Source: CAYWXK01 sp964462515
GTDB lineage: Bacteria; Planctomycetota; Phycisphaerae; Sedimentisphaerales; Anaerobacaceae
Direction of reading: 5' to 3'
NCBI GenBank assembly: GCA_964462515.1
Contig: CAYWXK010000033.1
Location: forward strand, 1 to 43,210
Length of the DNA stretch: 43,210 bases
Part shown: piece by piece, positions 7,624-16,700 of the stretch
Layout: the number at the start of each line of letters is the position of its first letter
Position numbering within the stretch: the stretch's first letter is position 1
Made by a program: the position numbers and the translations under genes
The notes under the pieces: generated by a model
Database searches by the model: none
Seen by the model: only the letters and a program-made list of their open reading frames with translations
What the model was told of the DNA's origin: nothing

Positions 7624-8778
7624 TTATGCTTTTACGATGTCACCATCGCTTTTGGCTTTGAATATACATTTTGCAGTTAGAAGTTTTGTTTTAGTTAGTA
7701 GCTGTGAAGAATGTTTTTTGATAGCCGCCGTCATAGTTGTTTTGTTCTTCAGTGCAGCGGATGCCTTCTCGAAAATATGTTGCTCAAGCGGGCAGGATAA
7801 ATCCGCCCCGCTGACAATCCGCAGGAATCGCTGCTTGTGCCGTTTGGTGAAATCCAATCCTTCCTTGAGGACAAAATAGACTTCGTATAAGGCGATAAGA
7901 TAAATCACCGCCAGCTCCACCGCGAGGCGGTAGTACTTGATGTAATCAACGTCTTTGATGTATTGCTTAAACATTGTTGAATTTTCCTGGTTCTTTTCGT
8001 AGTCCTTTGCCGCCTTTTTATAAGGGCCGAACCTCCGGCAGACTCGCAGCGTCAAAAGAAGATTATCAATAGAGTCCTCAACATCATCTTCCGATGGCCC
8101 CGTCCCGTATGTTTCCACAAAACCCCGCTGCAAGAAGTAGCGGAACCAATCCTCGGCGTTACGGAAGGTTCGTCCCCGCACGCAGTCGGACCACGCTTGG
8201 AAATCCTGCTTAAAAAAGTCGTAGTTTGCCCCGCTCTTTTCCTCCAGGCGATAGACCTGGTCGTAGAGGAAGTAGTCCTGAAAGACCTCGCACTGGCGGT
8301 GCTTTGTGCGATTTTGCCCTTTGCGATAATATGGCCCGGCTATAGTATTGACTACGGGGTGAATAATCTGGTCGGCGGCAATATGGGTCAGGTGGCCGGC
8401 GATGTATGCGATTTTCCTTTTGTCATCGTTCTTTAGCTTGACTTTGCCATTAACTTTAACAGCATCGCTGAAGGCAACCTCAAGAAGCGTCAGAGGAAAT
8501 TCATTGGGTTTATGTGAATGTAAATGGTAAGACCAGGGCGTTACTCCTATCGCCTGGACGAAACCTTCCACGAGCATATCCTTGAGCGAGCGGGCGAGGC
8601 TTTTGTAGTAATAAAGGTCCGGCCCCATACTTCCGAGGTTCACGTATGCTTTATAGTTTCTCCCAGCCGAAGCATCATCGAGCATCTCGGCAAATTCCGT
8701 GTACTCTGCAACTCCTTTTGCCTTTAGCTTCTGCAGAGCCTTATGGGCTATGAGCATGTGGGCTATATTCGCCGGCAT
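7624..8778 (-). CDS. zinc-dependent phospholipase C family protein
   Basis: 384 residues from ATG 8778, which follows AAAGGAATT with suitable spacing; the frame extends upstream without a better start. His/Asp spacing matches the zinc-dependent PLC-type helical fold: IAHMLIAHKAL at the start, LGSMGPDLYYY near 48, YHLHSHKP near 82 and the strong IAGHLTHIAADQIIHPVVN near 122. In the family these residues bind Zn ions for phosphoester hydrolysis. The C-terminal half is mostly helical and Lys-rich with no recognised domain. No clear signal peptide is seen. It lies 56 bases upstream of the glycosyltransferase gene on the same strand, so the two may be cotranscribed. The substrate is unknown. Confidence 0.75.
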   Translation of the reverse strand: MPANIAHMLIAHKALQKLKAKGVAEYTEFAEMLDDASAGRNYKAYVNLGSMGPDLYYYKSLARSLKDMLVEGFVQAIGVTPWSYHLHSHKPNEFPLTLLEVAFSDAVKVNGKVKLKNDDKRKIAYIAGHLTHIAADQIIHPVVNTIAGPYYRKGQNRTKHRQCEVFQDYFLYDQVYRLEEKSGANYDFFKQDFQAWSDCVRGRTFRNAEDWFRYFLQRGFVETYGTGPSEDDVEDSIDNLLLTLRVCRRFGPYKKAAKDYEKNQENSTMFKQYIKDVDYIKYYRLAVELAVIYLIALYEVYFVLKEGLDFTKRHKQRFLRIVSGADLSCPLEQHIFEKASAALKNKTTMTAAIKKHSSQLLTKTKLLTAKCIFKAKSDGDIVKA

Positions 8779-9066
8779 ATAATTCCTTTCCCTAATATTG
8801 TCTAACACACGAAACAACCATACACAACCACAGAGGCTTCTTTCTGGTTTTATGCCAAACAATAACTGAAGCCTGTGTTTCTGTCAAAACCAAAGTTTCA
8901 GGCTGCGCAACGCAAATAAACCCCGATGGCGGGTCAAAGTTCTCTTCGTTCAATCCATCCTTCATATTATGATTTTTAACTGGCTTTATATAACCGCCGG
9001 CAGTATTATATGCACCATTGTGGAAAGGACCGCAAAACAATGGTAATTCGTGAAAGGAGTAGAAAA

Positions 9067-9765
9067 ATGATTAAGAGAACAACCGTTATTTTAGTAATAG
9101 CGATGTCCCTTGTGGTGTCCCTCGCGGGCTGCACGGTGGCTGACCATCGAGCGGCTAACCTGAAGGGTTACTGGAGCTTCGATGAGGGAAAAGGTGGGAT
9201 TGCAAAGAATGCCATCGGGACAAATCACGGCCTGATTCAGCCAGGCCTAAAGTGGGGCGACGGAATACGAGGAAAGGCGATTCAGTTTGATGGCGAGGGT
9301 TATGTCGTTATCCCGCACGAAGATTCCTTCAACGCCCCAAATTTTACGGTCTGCGTCTGGGCAAAACTTGAGCAGACCTACAATTATCACTACATTATAT
9401 GGAAGGATGGCATACAGTGGCCCGAAGAAGGCCCCGGCAGGCGAACCGATATCTGGGTGGAAATGACAGGCCCTGTAACAGTAATGTGGAACTATGAAGA
9501 CCGTCTCGATGGGAAAACAGTAGTTGCCGATGGCAAGTGGCACCATATCGCCGAGGTCTATGACGGCAAATCAATCAAACTCTATATCGATGGTGCTCTC
9601 GATGGCGAAGCCGAACCATCTGGGAAACTACCCACAAACCAGCTACCTATGTGGATTGGCGCGCGCCCCGGCGGCGTCGCTGCAAAAGGCATCATCGACG
9701 AACTCCGCTTCTACGACCGAGCCCTTTCAGAAGAGCAAATAAAAGCCCTCGCCACACGCCGGTAA
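9067..9765 (+). CDS. LamG/concanavalin A-like domain lipoprotein
   Basis: 232 residues from ATG 9067, which follows AAAGGAG (9053-9059). An upstream in-frame start at 9010 would spoil the signal sequence. Lipobox LAGC gives an acylated Cys near residue 22. From residue 34, LKGYWSFDEGKGGIAKNAIG opens a LamG-type jelly roll. It continues with IQFDGEGYVVIPHEDSFN, FTVCVWAKLE, DGKWHHIAEVYDGKSIKLYI and ends IDELRFYDRALSEEQIKAL, the usual LamG/Laminin_G_3 tail. Such domains bind glycans or proteins at the surface. The length allows this one domain only, so it is a stand-alone binding lipoprotein. The PAS protein frame opens 9 bases downstream. Confidence 0.85.
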   Translation: MIKRTTVILVIAMSLVVSLAGCTVADHRAANLKGYWSFDEGKGGIAKNAIGTNHGLIQPGLKWGDGIRGKAIQFDGEGYVVIPHEDSFNAPNFTVCVWAKLEQTYNYHYIIWKDGIQWPEEGPGRRTDIWVEMTGPVTVMWNYEDRLDGKTVVADGKWHHIAEVYDGKSIKLYIDGALDGEAEPSGKLPTNQLPMWIGARPGGVAAKGIIDELRFYDRALSEEQIKALATRR

Positions 9766-9774
9766 TAATGATAA

Positions 9775-11208
9775 TTGATAAATCACGACTGTAACAATAG
9801 GAAAACCGCAGACAAGCCAGCTTCGTTTAGTCCAGGTCAGTTTTTGGAGGTCGTAAAACGGTATCGATTTGCTTGGTCTCTGCTACGAATATCAACAATC
9901 TATGAAAAGGAATATAACGTGAGCCTGGAAGAACCCTCAGAAATAATTACGTCCTTGTATGTCTTTTACAAAGACCACGTTAAGCAACTGCAAAATGCCG
10001 GATATTCGCCCAAAGAAGCTTTCTGGCTCAACTTTGCCTGTTTGCCCTTCCTGCCATGGGATGAAAAGTCCGAAAATGAAATCTGCTTAAGCCAAGTATT
10101 AACGTTATATTTTGGCATATACCGCAGCCATGTTGATAGTAACATCAAGCCTGATGACCAACCAGCCTTTATCGAAATGCTTAAAGATAGATTTAATATG
10201 GTCCAGAATATAATCTCAACAGTTAACCCTCCAAGATTGCAACTCGAATTAGGTCGTTTCGTTTTACCAGACCAGAGTGATGAAATTAAATGGGCTTATG
10301 CGGGTTCGATTGTTCTTAACACTAAACTTGAGTGGGAAAAACAACAACGTCATTACCCAATACCTTGCAAGTTAGTGGAAGATTATGAACCTATTGCCAT
10401 GGATTTTTTCTTGACAGACACCTCCAAGCTAAAAAAGGTGGACAGACAACCCATAAACCCTTATAAAATTGCGGAGTATGTTCTATCAGAAAGCCCCATA
10501 ACACTTTACATCTGTAAAGTTAGAGATAATTGGGCAGCCAAATTTATAAGCAAGAGCGTCAGAAATCTGTTCGGCTATGAGCCACACGAGTTTTTAGAAG
10601 ACCCCGACTTCTGGCTTACACACATCCACCCAGATGACATAGAGCGTGTCCTTGCAGGCCTCTCTCGTCTGTTCGAAAGCGATTTTCATAGTCACGAATA
10701 CCGATTTCGACATAAAGATGGAAGTTACCGATGGGTGCGTGATGAACTTAGGTTGATTCGCGATAAGGAAGGCAAGCCGCTCCAGTGTGTAGGATATATG
10801 ACGGATATTACCGTTCGCAAAACAGGAGAACAGAAAATTGAAGAAAGTGAGCAAAGGTACGAAACCCCGGTGGAAAGTCTGGACCAAGCTATCGCCGCGT
10901 TCGACGAAAACGGCATATTTCTGTTCATAAACAGAACAGCATCTGTCCGATTAGGCGGTAATCCTGAAGAGTATATCGGAAAGACTATGTGGGACGTGTT
11001 TCCAAAGGATATCGCGGACAGGCAGATTGCAAGTATTCGAAAGGCAATAAGGACAGGGCAGAAAATGATTGCAATCACCACTACTCAACTGCAAGGTGAA
11101 CCCCGGCGGTATCATACTACCATTGAGCCAGTGCAGGACAGGTCAACAAAAACAACCATCGCACTGGTTATAGCAAGAGATATCCACACCGTTAAACAAG
11201 CCGGATAA
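9775..11208 (+). CDS. double PAS-domain protein without recognisable output domain
   Basis: 477 residues if translation begins at the TTG directly after a stop at 9772. No ATG lies in the first 120 codons and no clean Shine-Dalgarno site is seen, so the start is uncertain or the gene is 5'-truncated. Residues 1-225 form a soluble domain I do not recognise. Residues 230-347 are a PAS_3-type fold: LFGYEPHEFLEDPDFW, IHPDDIERVL, YRFRHKDGSYRWVRDE and VGYMTDITVRK. Residues 355-470 are a second PAS (ESEQRYETPVESLDQAIAAF, EEYIGKTMWDVFPKD). Instead of a histidine kinase or GGDEF domain the protein simply ends. It may signal by protein contact or be a truncated kinase. Confidence 0.65.
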   Translation: MINHDCNNRKTADKPASFSPGQFLEVVKRYRFAWSLLRISTIYEKEYNVSLEEPSEIITSLYVFYKDHVKQLQNAGYSPKEAFWLNFACLPFLPWDEKSENEICLSQVLTLYFGIYRSHVDSNIKPDDQPAFIEMLKDRFNMVQNIISTVNPPRLQLELGRFVLPDQSDEIKWAYAGSIVLNTKLEWEKQQRHYPIPCKLVEDYEPIAMDFFLTDTSKLKKVDRQPINPYKIAEYVLSESPITLYICKVRDNWAAKFISKSVRNLFGYEPHEFLEDPDFWLTHIHPDDIERVLAGLSRLFESDFHSHEYRFRHKDGSYRWVRDELRLIRDKEGKPLQCVGYMTDITVRKTGEQKIEESEQRYETPVESLDQAIAAFDENGIFLFINRTASVRLGGNPEEYIGKTMWDVFPKDIADRQIASIRKAIRTGQKMIAITTTQLQGEPRRYHTTIEPVQDRSTKTTIALVIARDIHTVKQAG

Positions 11209-11580
11209 GAGCTTGATGGAAAATCCTAAGAAGTCTGTTCGTGTTGGAAACTTAACTCAGTAGCAACAAGAGCCACTGCTCTTTGGGTAGCGATAACAAG
11301 AAAAACGCTGCGGCGTACTTCATCTTTTTTGTAACCAGAGGTGGTCTTTGTTATTACAAGTTTGCTGTCATTTGTTCCGCCAGGTTGTGTTGGCAGACTT
11401 CGTTGGCCTCCAGCCTGCTTGCAATGACTGATGGGAATGCAAATTTCACCTGCAAACGCGGAACGCAGCCCATCGTTAGCTAAAAGTAAACTTTTATTGC
11501 CATTTGGCGTAATAAACGGTATAATAAAATAACCTCTGTAGTTTGTTGGATTTGTTCTGCGAAATTTGAAAAATAAATCC
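11209..11580 (+). other. non-coding gap before tmRNA
   Basis: 372 bases with no convincing gene. Small frames on both strands lack start signals and family features. 11400-11430 reads like the reverse of a GTCATTGCAAGC-type dispersed repeat. The right end holds the tmRNA promoter and leader. Confidence 0.5.
11497..11525 (+). promoter_or_regulatory. sigma-70-type promoter of ssrA
   Basis: TTGCCA (11497-11502), a 17-base spacer and perfect TATAAT (11520-11525), about 55 bases before the mature tmRNA 5' end. The leader would be removed by RNase P. Confidence 0.7.
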
Positions 11581-11935
11581 GGGGGCGAAAGGCTTCGACC
11601 GGATAGCAGAAAGGCAGGTTGCATACCCAGGACGCCGGTTGGCCTGGATAATCATCCGGCAAAAAACTTAAATGGCAACTATCAGTTGCGTTTGGCTGCC
11701 TAAATAGACAGCTCGTCCTACCTTGACCACGCCTGCGGGTCGGGTAAGGGCGTCAGATAGCAGGCTGGCCGAGCCGGTTGTTCGGGCCGGCCCGGTAAGA
11801 ACCAATCCCGAAATAGTCGAACCAGGAGCCTGTCGCTTGGCGCTTGGCGAGGCGAAAAAAACAATAAAGCGACTAAGTATGTAGAAGCCTACCTTGAAGC
11901 ATCACGGGACGGGGGTTCGAATCCCCCCGCCTCCA
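11581..11935 (+). ncRNA. ssrA: transfer-messenger RNA (tmRNA)
   Basis: Rescues stalled ribosomes by acting as alanine tRNA and then as a short mRNA for a degradation tag. The 5' end GGGGGCGAAAGGCTTCGACC pairs with the 3' end CGCCTCC (11928-11934) through a seven-pair acceptor stem with the G-T at pair 3, as in other tmRNAs. The T arm GGGGGTTCGAATCCCCC is at 11911-11927. Discriminator A is at 11935 and CCA is not encoded. The likely tag frame runs from GCA at 11659 to TAA at 11701 and reads AKNLNGNYQLRLAA, ending in the protease-recognised LAA. The 355-base length is normal for one-piece tmRNA. The resume codon is inferred from the frame that ends in LAA. Confidence 0.95.
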
Positions 11936-11937
11936 GT

Positions 11938-11968
11938 CTTCGTCCGCCGCTTTTTTTGGCGAACGAAG
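11938..11968 (+). terminator. hairpin directly after tmRNA
   Basis: CTTCGTCCGCC (11938-11948) and GGCGAACGAAG (11958-11968) can pair, with seven T residues in the loop rather than after the stem. It begins three bases past the mature 3' end, so it probably terminates transcription or guides 3' trimming. It is not a classical terminator because no T tract follows. Confidence 0.45.
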
Positions 11969-12418
11969 CATACCACGGCGTAGCAGTTTTGTCTGCGAAG
12001 CAAATTTGGATTCAAGGACAAAGCCCGGAATCCCGCCGGCCAGGCACATTATCCTTCAAATCTTAAGCATACTACCGTCAGGGTGAGCACAGACCAGTTG
12101 CCTTGTGACCATGCGGGGCTTTAGCAAACTCGTGAAAATCCGATAAATATTGATAAATATAGGCTGCAAACGTCACGTTTTGGTAGTTCCAGCACTCTTT
12201 TTATATGATTTTGTGCTTCTTTAATTGGGCTACGCCGTAATGTGGTTTTGGAAAATGTTCGAGGACGCAACGAGGCATTCCCAAATACTGGTGGGACAAT
12301 GGGTATGTGCTGACAGAAAAAAGAGACTCAACAAGTGATAATTATAGGAGTGTTTTCGAGTAATACAAATTGGACATTCGGAATAAATAGGAAAACCGAA
12401 ATGATAAAAGGGGAAAAA
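11969..12418 (+). other. non-coding leader region before the first GLUG gene
   Basis: 450 bases without a supported gene. A near-tandem GATAAATATT/GATAAATATA lies at 12141-12160. No clear -35/-10 pair was found, although the region must hold the promoter of the surface-protein island. Confidence 0.4.
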
Positions 12419-13660
12419 ATGAACGGGACCACGAGACCAATCAGAGCAAAGACAATAACAGTTCTGGCAACAGCGGTTTTGGTGTTGGCGGGCACAGCGG
12501 TGGCCAAATACAGCGGTGGAACAGGCGAGCCAAACGACCCTTACAGAATCGCTGGCGCCGAAGACCTAAACGACATCGGCAACTATGAAGAAGACTGGGA
12601 CAAACACTTTGTCCTTGTCAACGATGTCAACCTGGCAGGATACACCAGCGAACGGTTTAAGCTTATTGGAAAATGGATAAACTGGTATGACCCCAACAAC
12701 AAACCGTTCACAGGCGTATTTGACGGGAACGAGCACAAGATTTGGAACTTCAGGTGGGACTCCAATGGCATAAGCGCCGTCGGCCTGTTTGGATACGTAG
12801 GCAGCGACGGCCAGATAAAAAATCTGGGCTTAGAAAATATTGATATCAACACCGTAAATGGAAATTTCATCGGCGGACTGGCCGGTGAGATGGATGGTGG
12901 GACGATAACCGGCTGCTACTCAACAGGCAGGGTTTTGGGAACACAAGATTCTGTCGCCGGGCTGGTGGGAGACATTGAGGCCGGCACGATAACCAACTGC
13001 TACTCGACTGCCAGTATATCAGAAACCGGATGGAATGTCGGAGGCCTGGTGGGATTCCTTGGCGGAACTATCGCCAACTCCTATGCTGCAGGACATGTAA
13101 CAGGAACAGGCAATGCCGGCGGCCTCCTGGGACATAATGAGGGTATTATATACAAATGCTGGGCTGCCGCGAGTGTTACCGGCGGCGGGAGCGTCGGCGG
13201 CCTGGTGGGATATAATTGCGAAGGTGGCATGATAATAGACTGCTATTCGACAGGCAGCGTCGATGGAAATAATTGTATCGGCGGCCTGGTGGGAGTTGCC
13301 AACGAGGACAGCTGGATAACCAACTGCTATTCGACAGGCAGCGTTACAGGAAACAATTATGTCGGCGGGCTGGTGGGAGGTAATCAGTGGGCCACAATGA
13401 TGGCTTCGTTCTGGGATATCGAGACTTCGGGCCAATCAACAAGTTCCGGCGGGACGGGCAAGACGACAGCGGAAATGAAGACAATGAGCACGTTTACCGA
13501 AGCCGGCTGGGATTTTGTTGAAATCTGGGATATCGGCGAAAACCAGACGTATCCATTTCTGCTGACTAAGCCGACCGGGGATTTGGACCATGACAAAAAA
13601 GTGAACCTTATTGACCTTGCGATTATGGCAGCGCATTGGCTTGCCGAAAATAATCCATAA
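12419..13660 (+). CDS. GLUG-motif secreted protein with dockerin-like tail (1)
   Basis: 413 residues from ATG 12419, preceded by AAAAGGGG. In-frame starts at 12335 and 12401 would put extra residues before the signal peptide. The signal peptide is a basic start and a hydrophobic core ending near AVAKYSGG. The head KYSGGTGEPNDPYRIAGAED is followed by about seven GLUG units of the form VGGLVG...I..CYSTGSV, which form a repetitive beta structure in the family. A conserved closing block follows (MASFWDIETSGQS, GKTTAEMKTMSTF, AGWDFVEIWDIGENQTYPFL). The end GDLDHDKKVNLIDLAIMA has the Asp pattern of one dockerin/EF-hand-like half. Likely exported and surface- or matrix-associated. First of four related genes in a row. 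Confidence 0.82.
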   Translation: MNGTTRPIRAKTITVLATAVLVLAGTAVAKYSGGTGEPNDPYRIAGAEDLNDIGNYEEDWDKHFVLVNDVNLAGYTSERFKLIGKWINWYDPNNKPFTGVFDGNEHKIWNFRWDSNGISAVGLFGYVGSDGQIKNLGLENIDINTVNGNFIGGLAGEMDGGTITGCYSTGRVLGTQDSVAGLVGDIEAGTITNCYSTASISETGWNVGGLVGFLGGTIANSYAAGHVTGTGNAGGLLGHNEGIIYKCWAAASVTGGGSVGGLVGYNCEGGMIIDCYSTGSVDGNNCIGGLVGVANEDSWITNCYSTGSVTGNNYVGGLVGGNQWATMMASFWDIETSGQSTSSGGTGKTTAEMKTMSTFTEAGWDFVEIWDIGENQTYPFLLTKPTGDLDHDKKVNLIDLAIMAAHWLAENNP

Positions 13661-13713
13661 CGTTTTTGAGGTTAATGCGAAAAGGATTCCAAAGAAATTG
13701 AGAGGTTTAAGCA

Positions 13714-16700
13714 ATGAAGACAAAATCACTTTTTATCACATTGGCAGCCATTTCAATTCTCTTTTTTGGTACATCGGCGGTTGCTGGAAAGACTATCTAT
13801 GTGGACGCAGATGCCGCTGGTGCAAATAATGGCTCATCGTGGCTCAATGCTTATAAGTATCTTCAGGATGCTCTTGTTGCCGCAACAACCGGCGACCAGA
13901 TTCTGGTCGCACAAGGCATTTACAAGCCCGACAAAGGCCAGGGAATAACCCCGGGCGACCGCGCCGCAAGTTTCCACCTAACTAACGGAATAATCTTAAA
14001 AGGCGGCTATGCCGGATTTGGAACACCAAATCCCGATGCTCGGGACATTGACACATACAAAACTATCCTCAGTGGAGACCTCGCAGGCAACGACATCGAG
14101 GTTAGCGACCCTGTTGAGCTTATGTCTGAACCGACTCGCTCTGAAAATAGCTGCAATGTCGTCACTGCAAGTGATTGTGACAGAACAACCTTGCTTGAGG
14201 GTTTCACTATTACCGCTGGAAACGCCAACTTTGTGATATGGAGCGGAGGTGGAATCCTTAATGGCAAACCGACAGTCAGCCAATGCAGGATTGTTTCTAA
14301 CTCTGCCTCCACCGGTGGCGGGATATATTTCGACCACAGTGCGCATACGCCGGGAGCTTTGTTGAAAGATAGCGTCATCAGCCACAATGCCGCTAACAGC
14401 GGCGGCGGTGTCTATAACTGTGCGGAAATAGTCAATTGCACTTTCACAGGCAATGTAGCAGACGATGGTTACGCCGGTGCAATATATTTAGGTTCCGACT
14501 GCCAAACTTCAATAACCGACTGTATTTTCAGCAATAATTCAACCGCCCTGAATGCTGGTGCAGTATTTGTCAGCTTCAGTGACAGCGAAGTCATATTCAC
14601 ACGTTGCTCATTTGTTGGCAACTCTGCAGACGATAAGGGAGGTGCGATTTATAGCGATGGATGCACATGTGGAAGCTATCTGACATTCTATCAATGCAAA
14701 TTCATCGCCAATAGCGCCGCAGGCAACGGCGGCGCTATATGCAACTACGGATTCTCCGATGCGCAACTGTTAAATTGCTTACTTGTAGGAAACAGTTCTG
14801 GTGGGAATGGCGGTGCATTGTGCGATGAGTACGATGCCGGCAGCTCACTTATTAATTGCACCGTAACCAGCAATACCGCAGCAGGCCAGGGCGGTGCTAT
14901 CTGTTACAATAACTATTCATACAAAAGTCGGCGTTTGGCCAACACAATTATCTGGGCCAACTCCGACAAAAATGGGCAAACACACCAGTATTCTCAAATT
15001 TGTTTCATTGATACAAGCGAAGTGCAGGATGTTACTAATTGCTGCATCCAAGTTATTCCACCCGAAATCGCTGGGCAGGGTAACATCACTTCAAATCCTC
15101 TTTTTGTGGATATTGACGGGCCGGATAACATCCCCGGCAATGAAGATGACAACCTCCATCTGCTTGAGGATTCTGGCTGTATTGATACAGGCCATAATGA
15201 ATATGTGCCGCAACCTGCAAGCGACCTCGATGGCAAGCCGCGCATCATAAATGGCACCGTTGATAGAGGCGCCTACGAATATGGACGTGAGCCACCGCGA
15301 ATTATCTACGTTGATGATAGTGCCATCGGAGCAAATAATGGCTCGTCCTGGAAGGATGCTTTCAAGTATCTTCAGGTTGGAATCCTTACTGCATCGAATG
15401 GCGATGAAATCCGTGTCGCTTGGGGAACTTACAAGCCCAATGAGGGGATTATCGGGGACATACCTGACCAGAGGGCGTTAACATTCCAGCTTAAGAATGG
15501 TGTAACAATTAAAGGCGGCTATGCGGGATTCGGGCAGCCAAATCCTGATAATCGCAACATTGAGGTTTATCAGACGATTTTTAGCGGCGACATAATGGGC
15601 AATGATGTTGATGTGAGCGACCCTTGTTTGTTGCCGCGCGAGCCGAGCAGGTCAGACAATATCTTCCATGTGGTAACAGGAAGCGGGACGGATGAAACGG
15701 CCGTCCTGGATGGTTTTACTATTACCGGCGGTCATGCCGTTGAGAGTGGCGGCGGCGGAATGTGCAACATTGAGGGCAGCCCGACCGTAAAGAGCTGCAT
15801 GTTTCTGAAAAACTCCACGTATGCGCTTGAAAGCCATTCTATGGGCGGGGCGATATACAATGAATATGGTAATCCTACTCTTGTTGAGTGTAAGTTCATA
15901 ATGAACGCGGTTGACGTAGGCATACATGACCACGGCAGCGGCAACGGCGGGGCGATTGCGGATACTCACAGCAGTCCGAAGATTATTAACTGCACATTCA
16001 TCCGCAATGTGGCTATGGGTAATCATGGAGGGGCAGTATTTCATTCCGGCGGCGATGCTGAGTTGACAAACTGCACCTTCGAGAGTAACGCGGCGCGGAT
16101 ATACGGTGGGGGGGTGTGCAACTGGAGCGGCGACTCAAAAGTCACAGGTTGCACTTTTGTAAGAAACTCTGCTGGAAATGCTGGAGGGATGTATAACTTT
16201 GGTAATTCAACTTTAAGCAATTGCGAGTTTGTCGGTAATTACTCCATATACAACGGCGGCGGCTTCAGCAGCGATGGCCTCAACCCAACCATAGATAACT
16301 GCAGGTTCACCGAAAACGTTGCCGAGAATGCCGGCGGCGCAATTGCCAACCGAACCAGCAGCACCACCATAACCAACTGCACTTTCACTGCCAATACTGC
16401 CGGCTTCGGCGGAGGCGGCGGAATATTTAATAGAGAAAACGCCAATCCAACCATAACAGGCTGCACTTTTGTTCGCAACCGCGCATTACTCGACTACGGC
16501 GGGGGCGGTATGTGTAATAACGCAAGCAGTCCGCAAGTCTCCAACTGCACCTTCATTCAGAACAAAGCAGACGATAACGGCGGCGCGATTTCAAATGAAG
16601 ACAGCAGCCCGACCGTGACGGGCTGCACATTCAGCGCCAACTCGGCACTTGGCTCCGGAGGAGCGATATCCAGCTTTGGCGACGCCGCACCGATGCTGAC

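Noticed and set aside
11226..11662. Minus-strand frames over the tmRNA 5' part
   Set aside because: Antisense to tmRNA and its promoter, without ribosome site or family resemblance.
12900..13400. Regularly spaced repeats that might be a CRISPR array
   Set aside because: They are codon-phased GLUG units inside a gene, with sequence variation typical of protein repeats.
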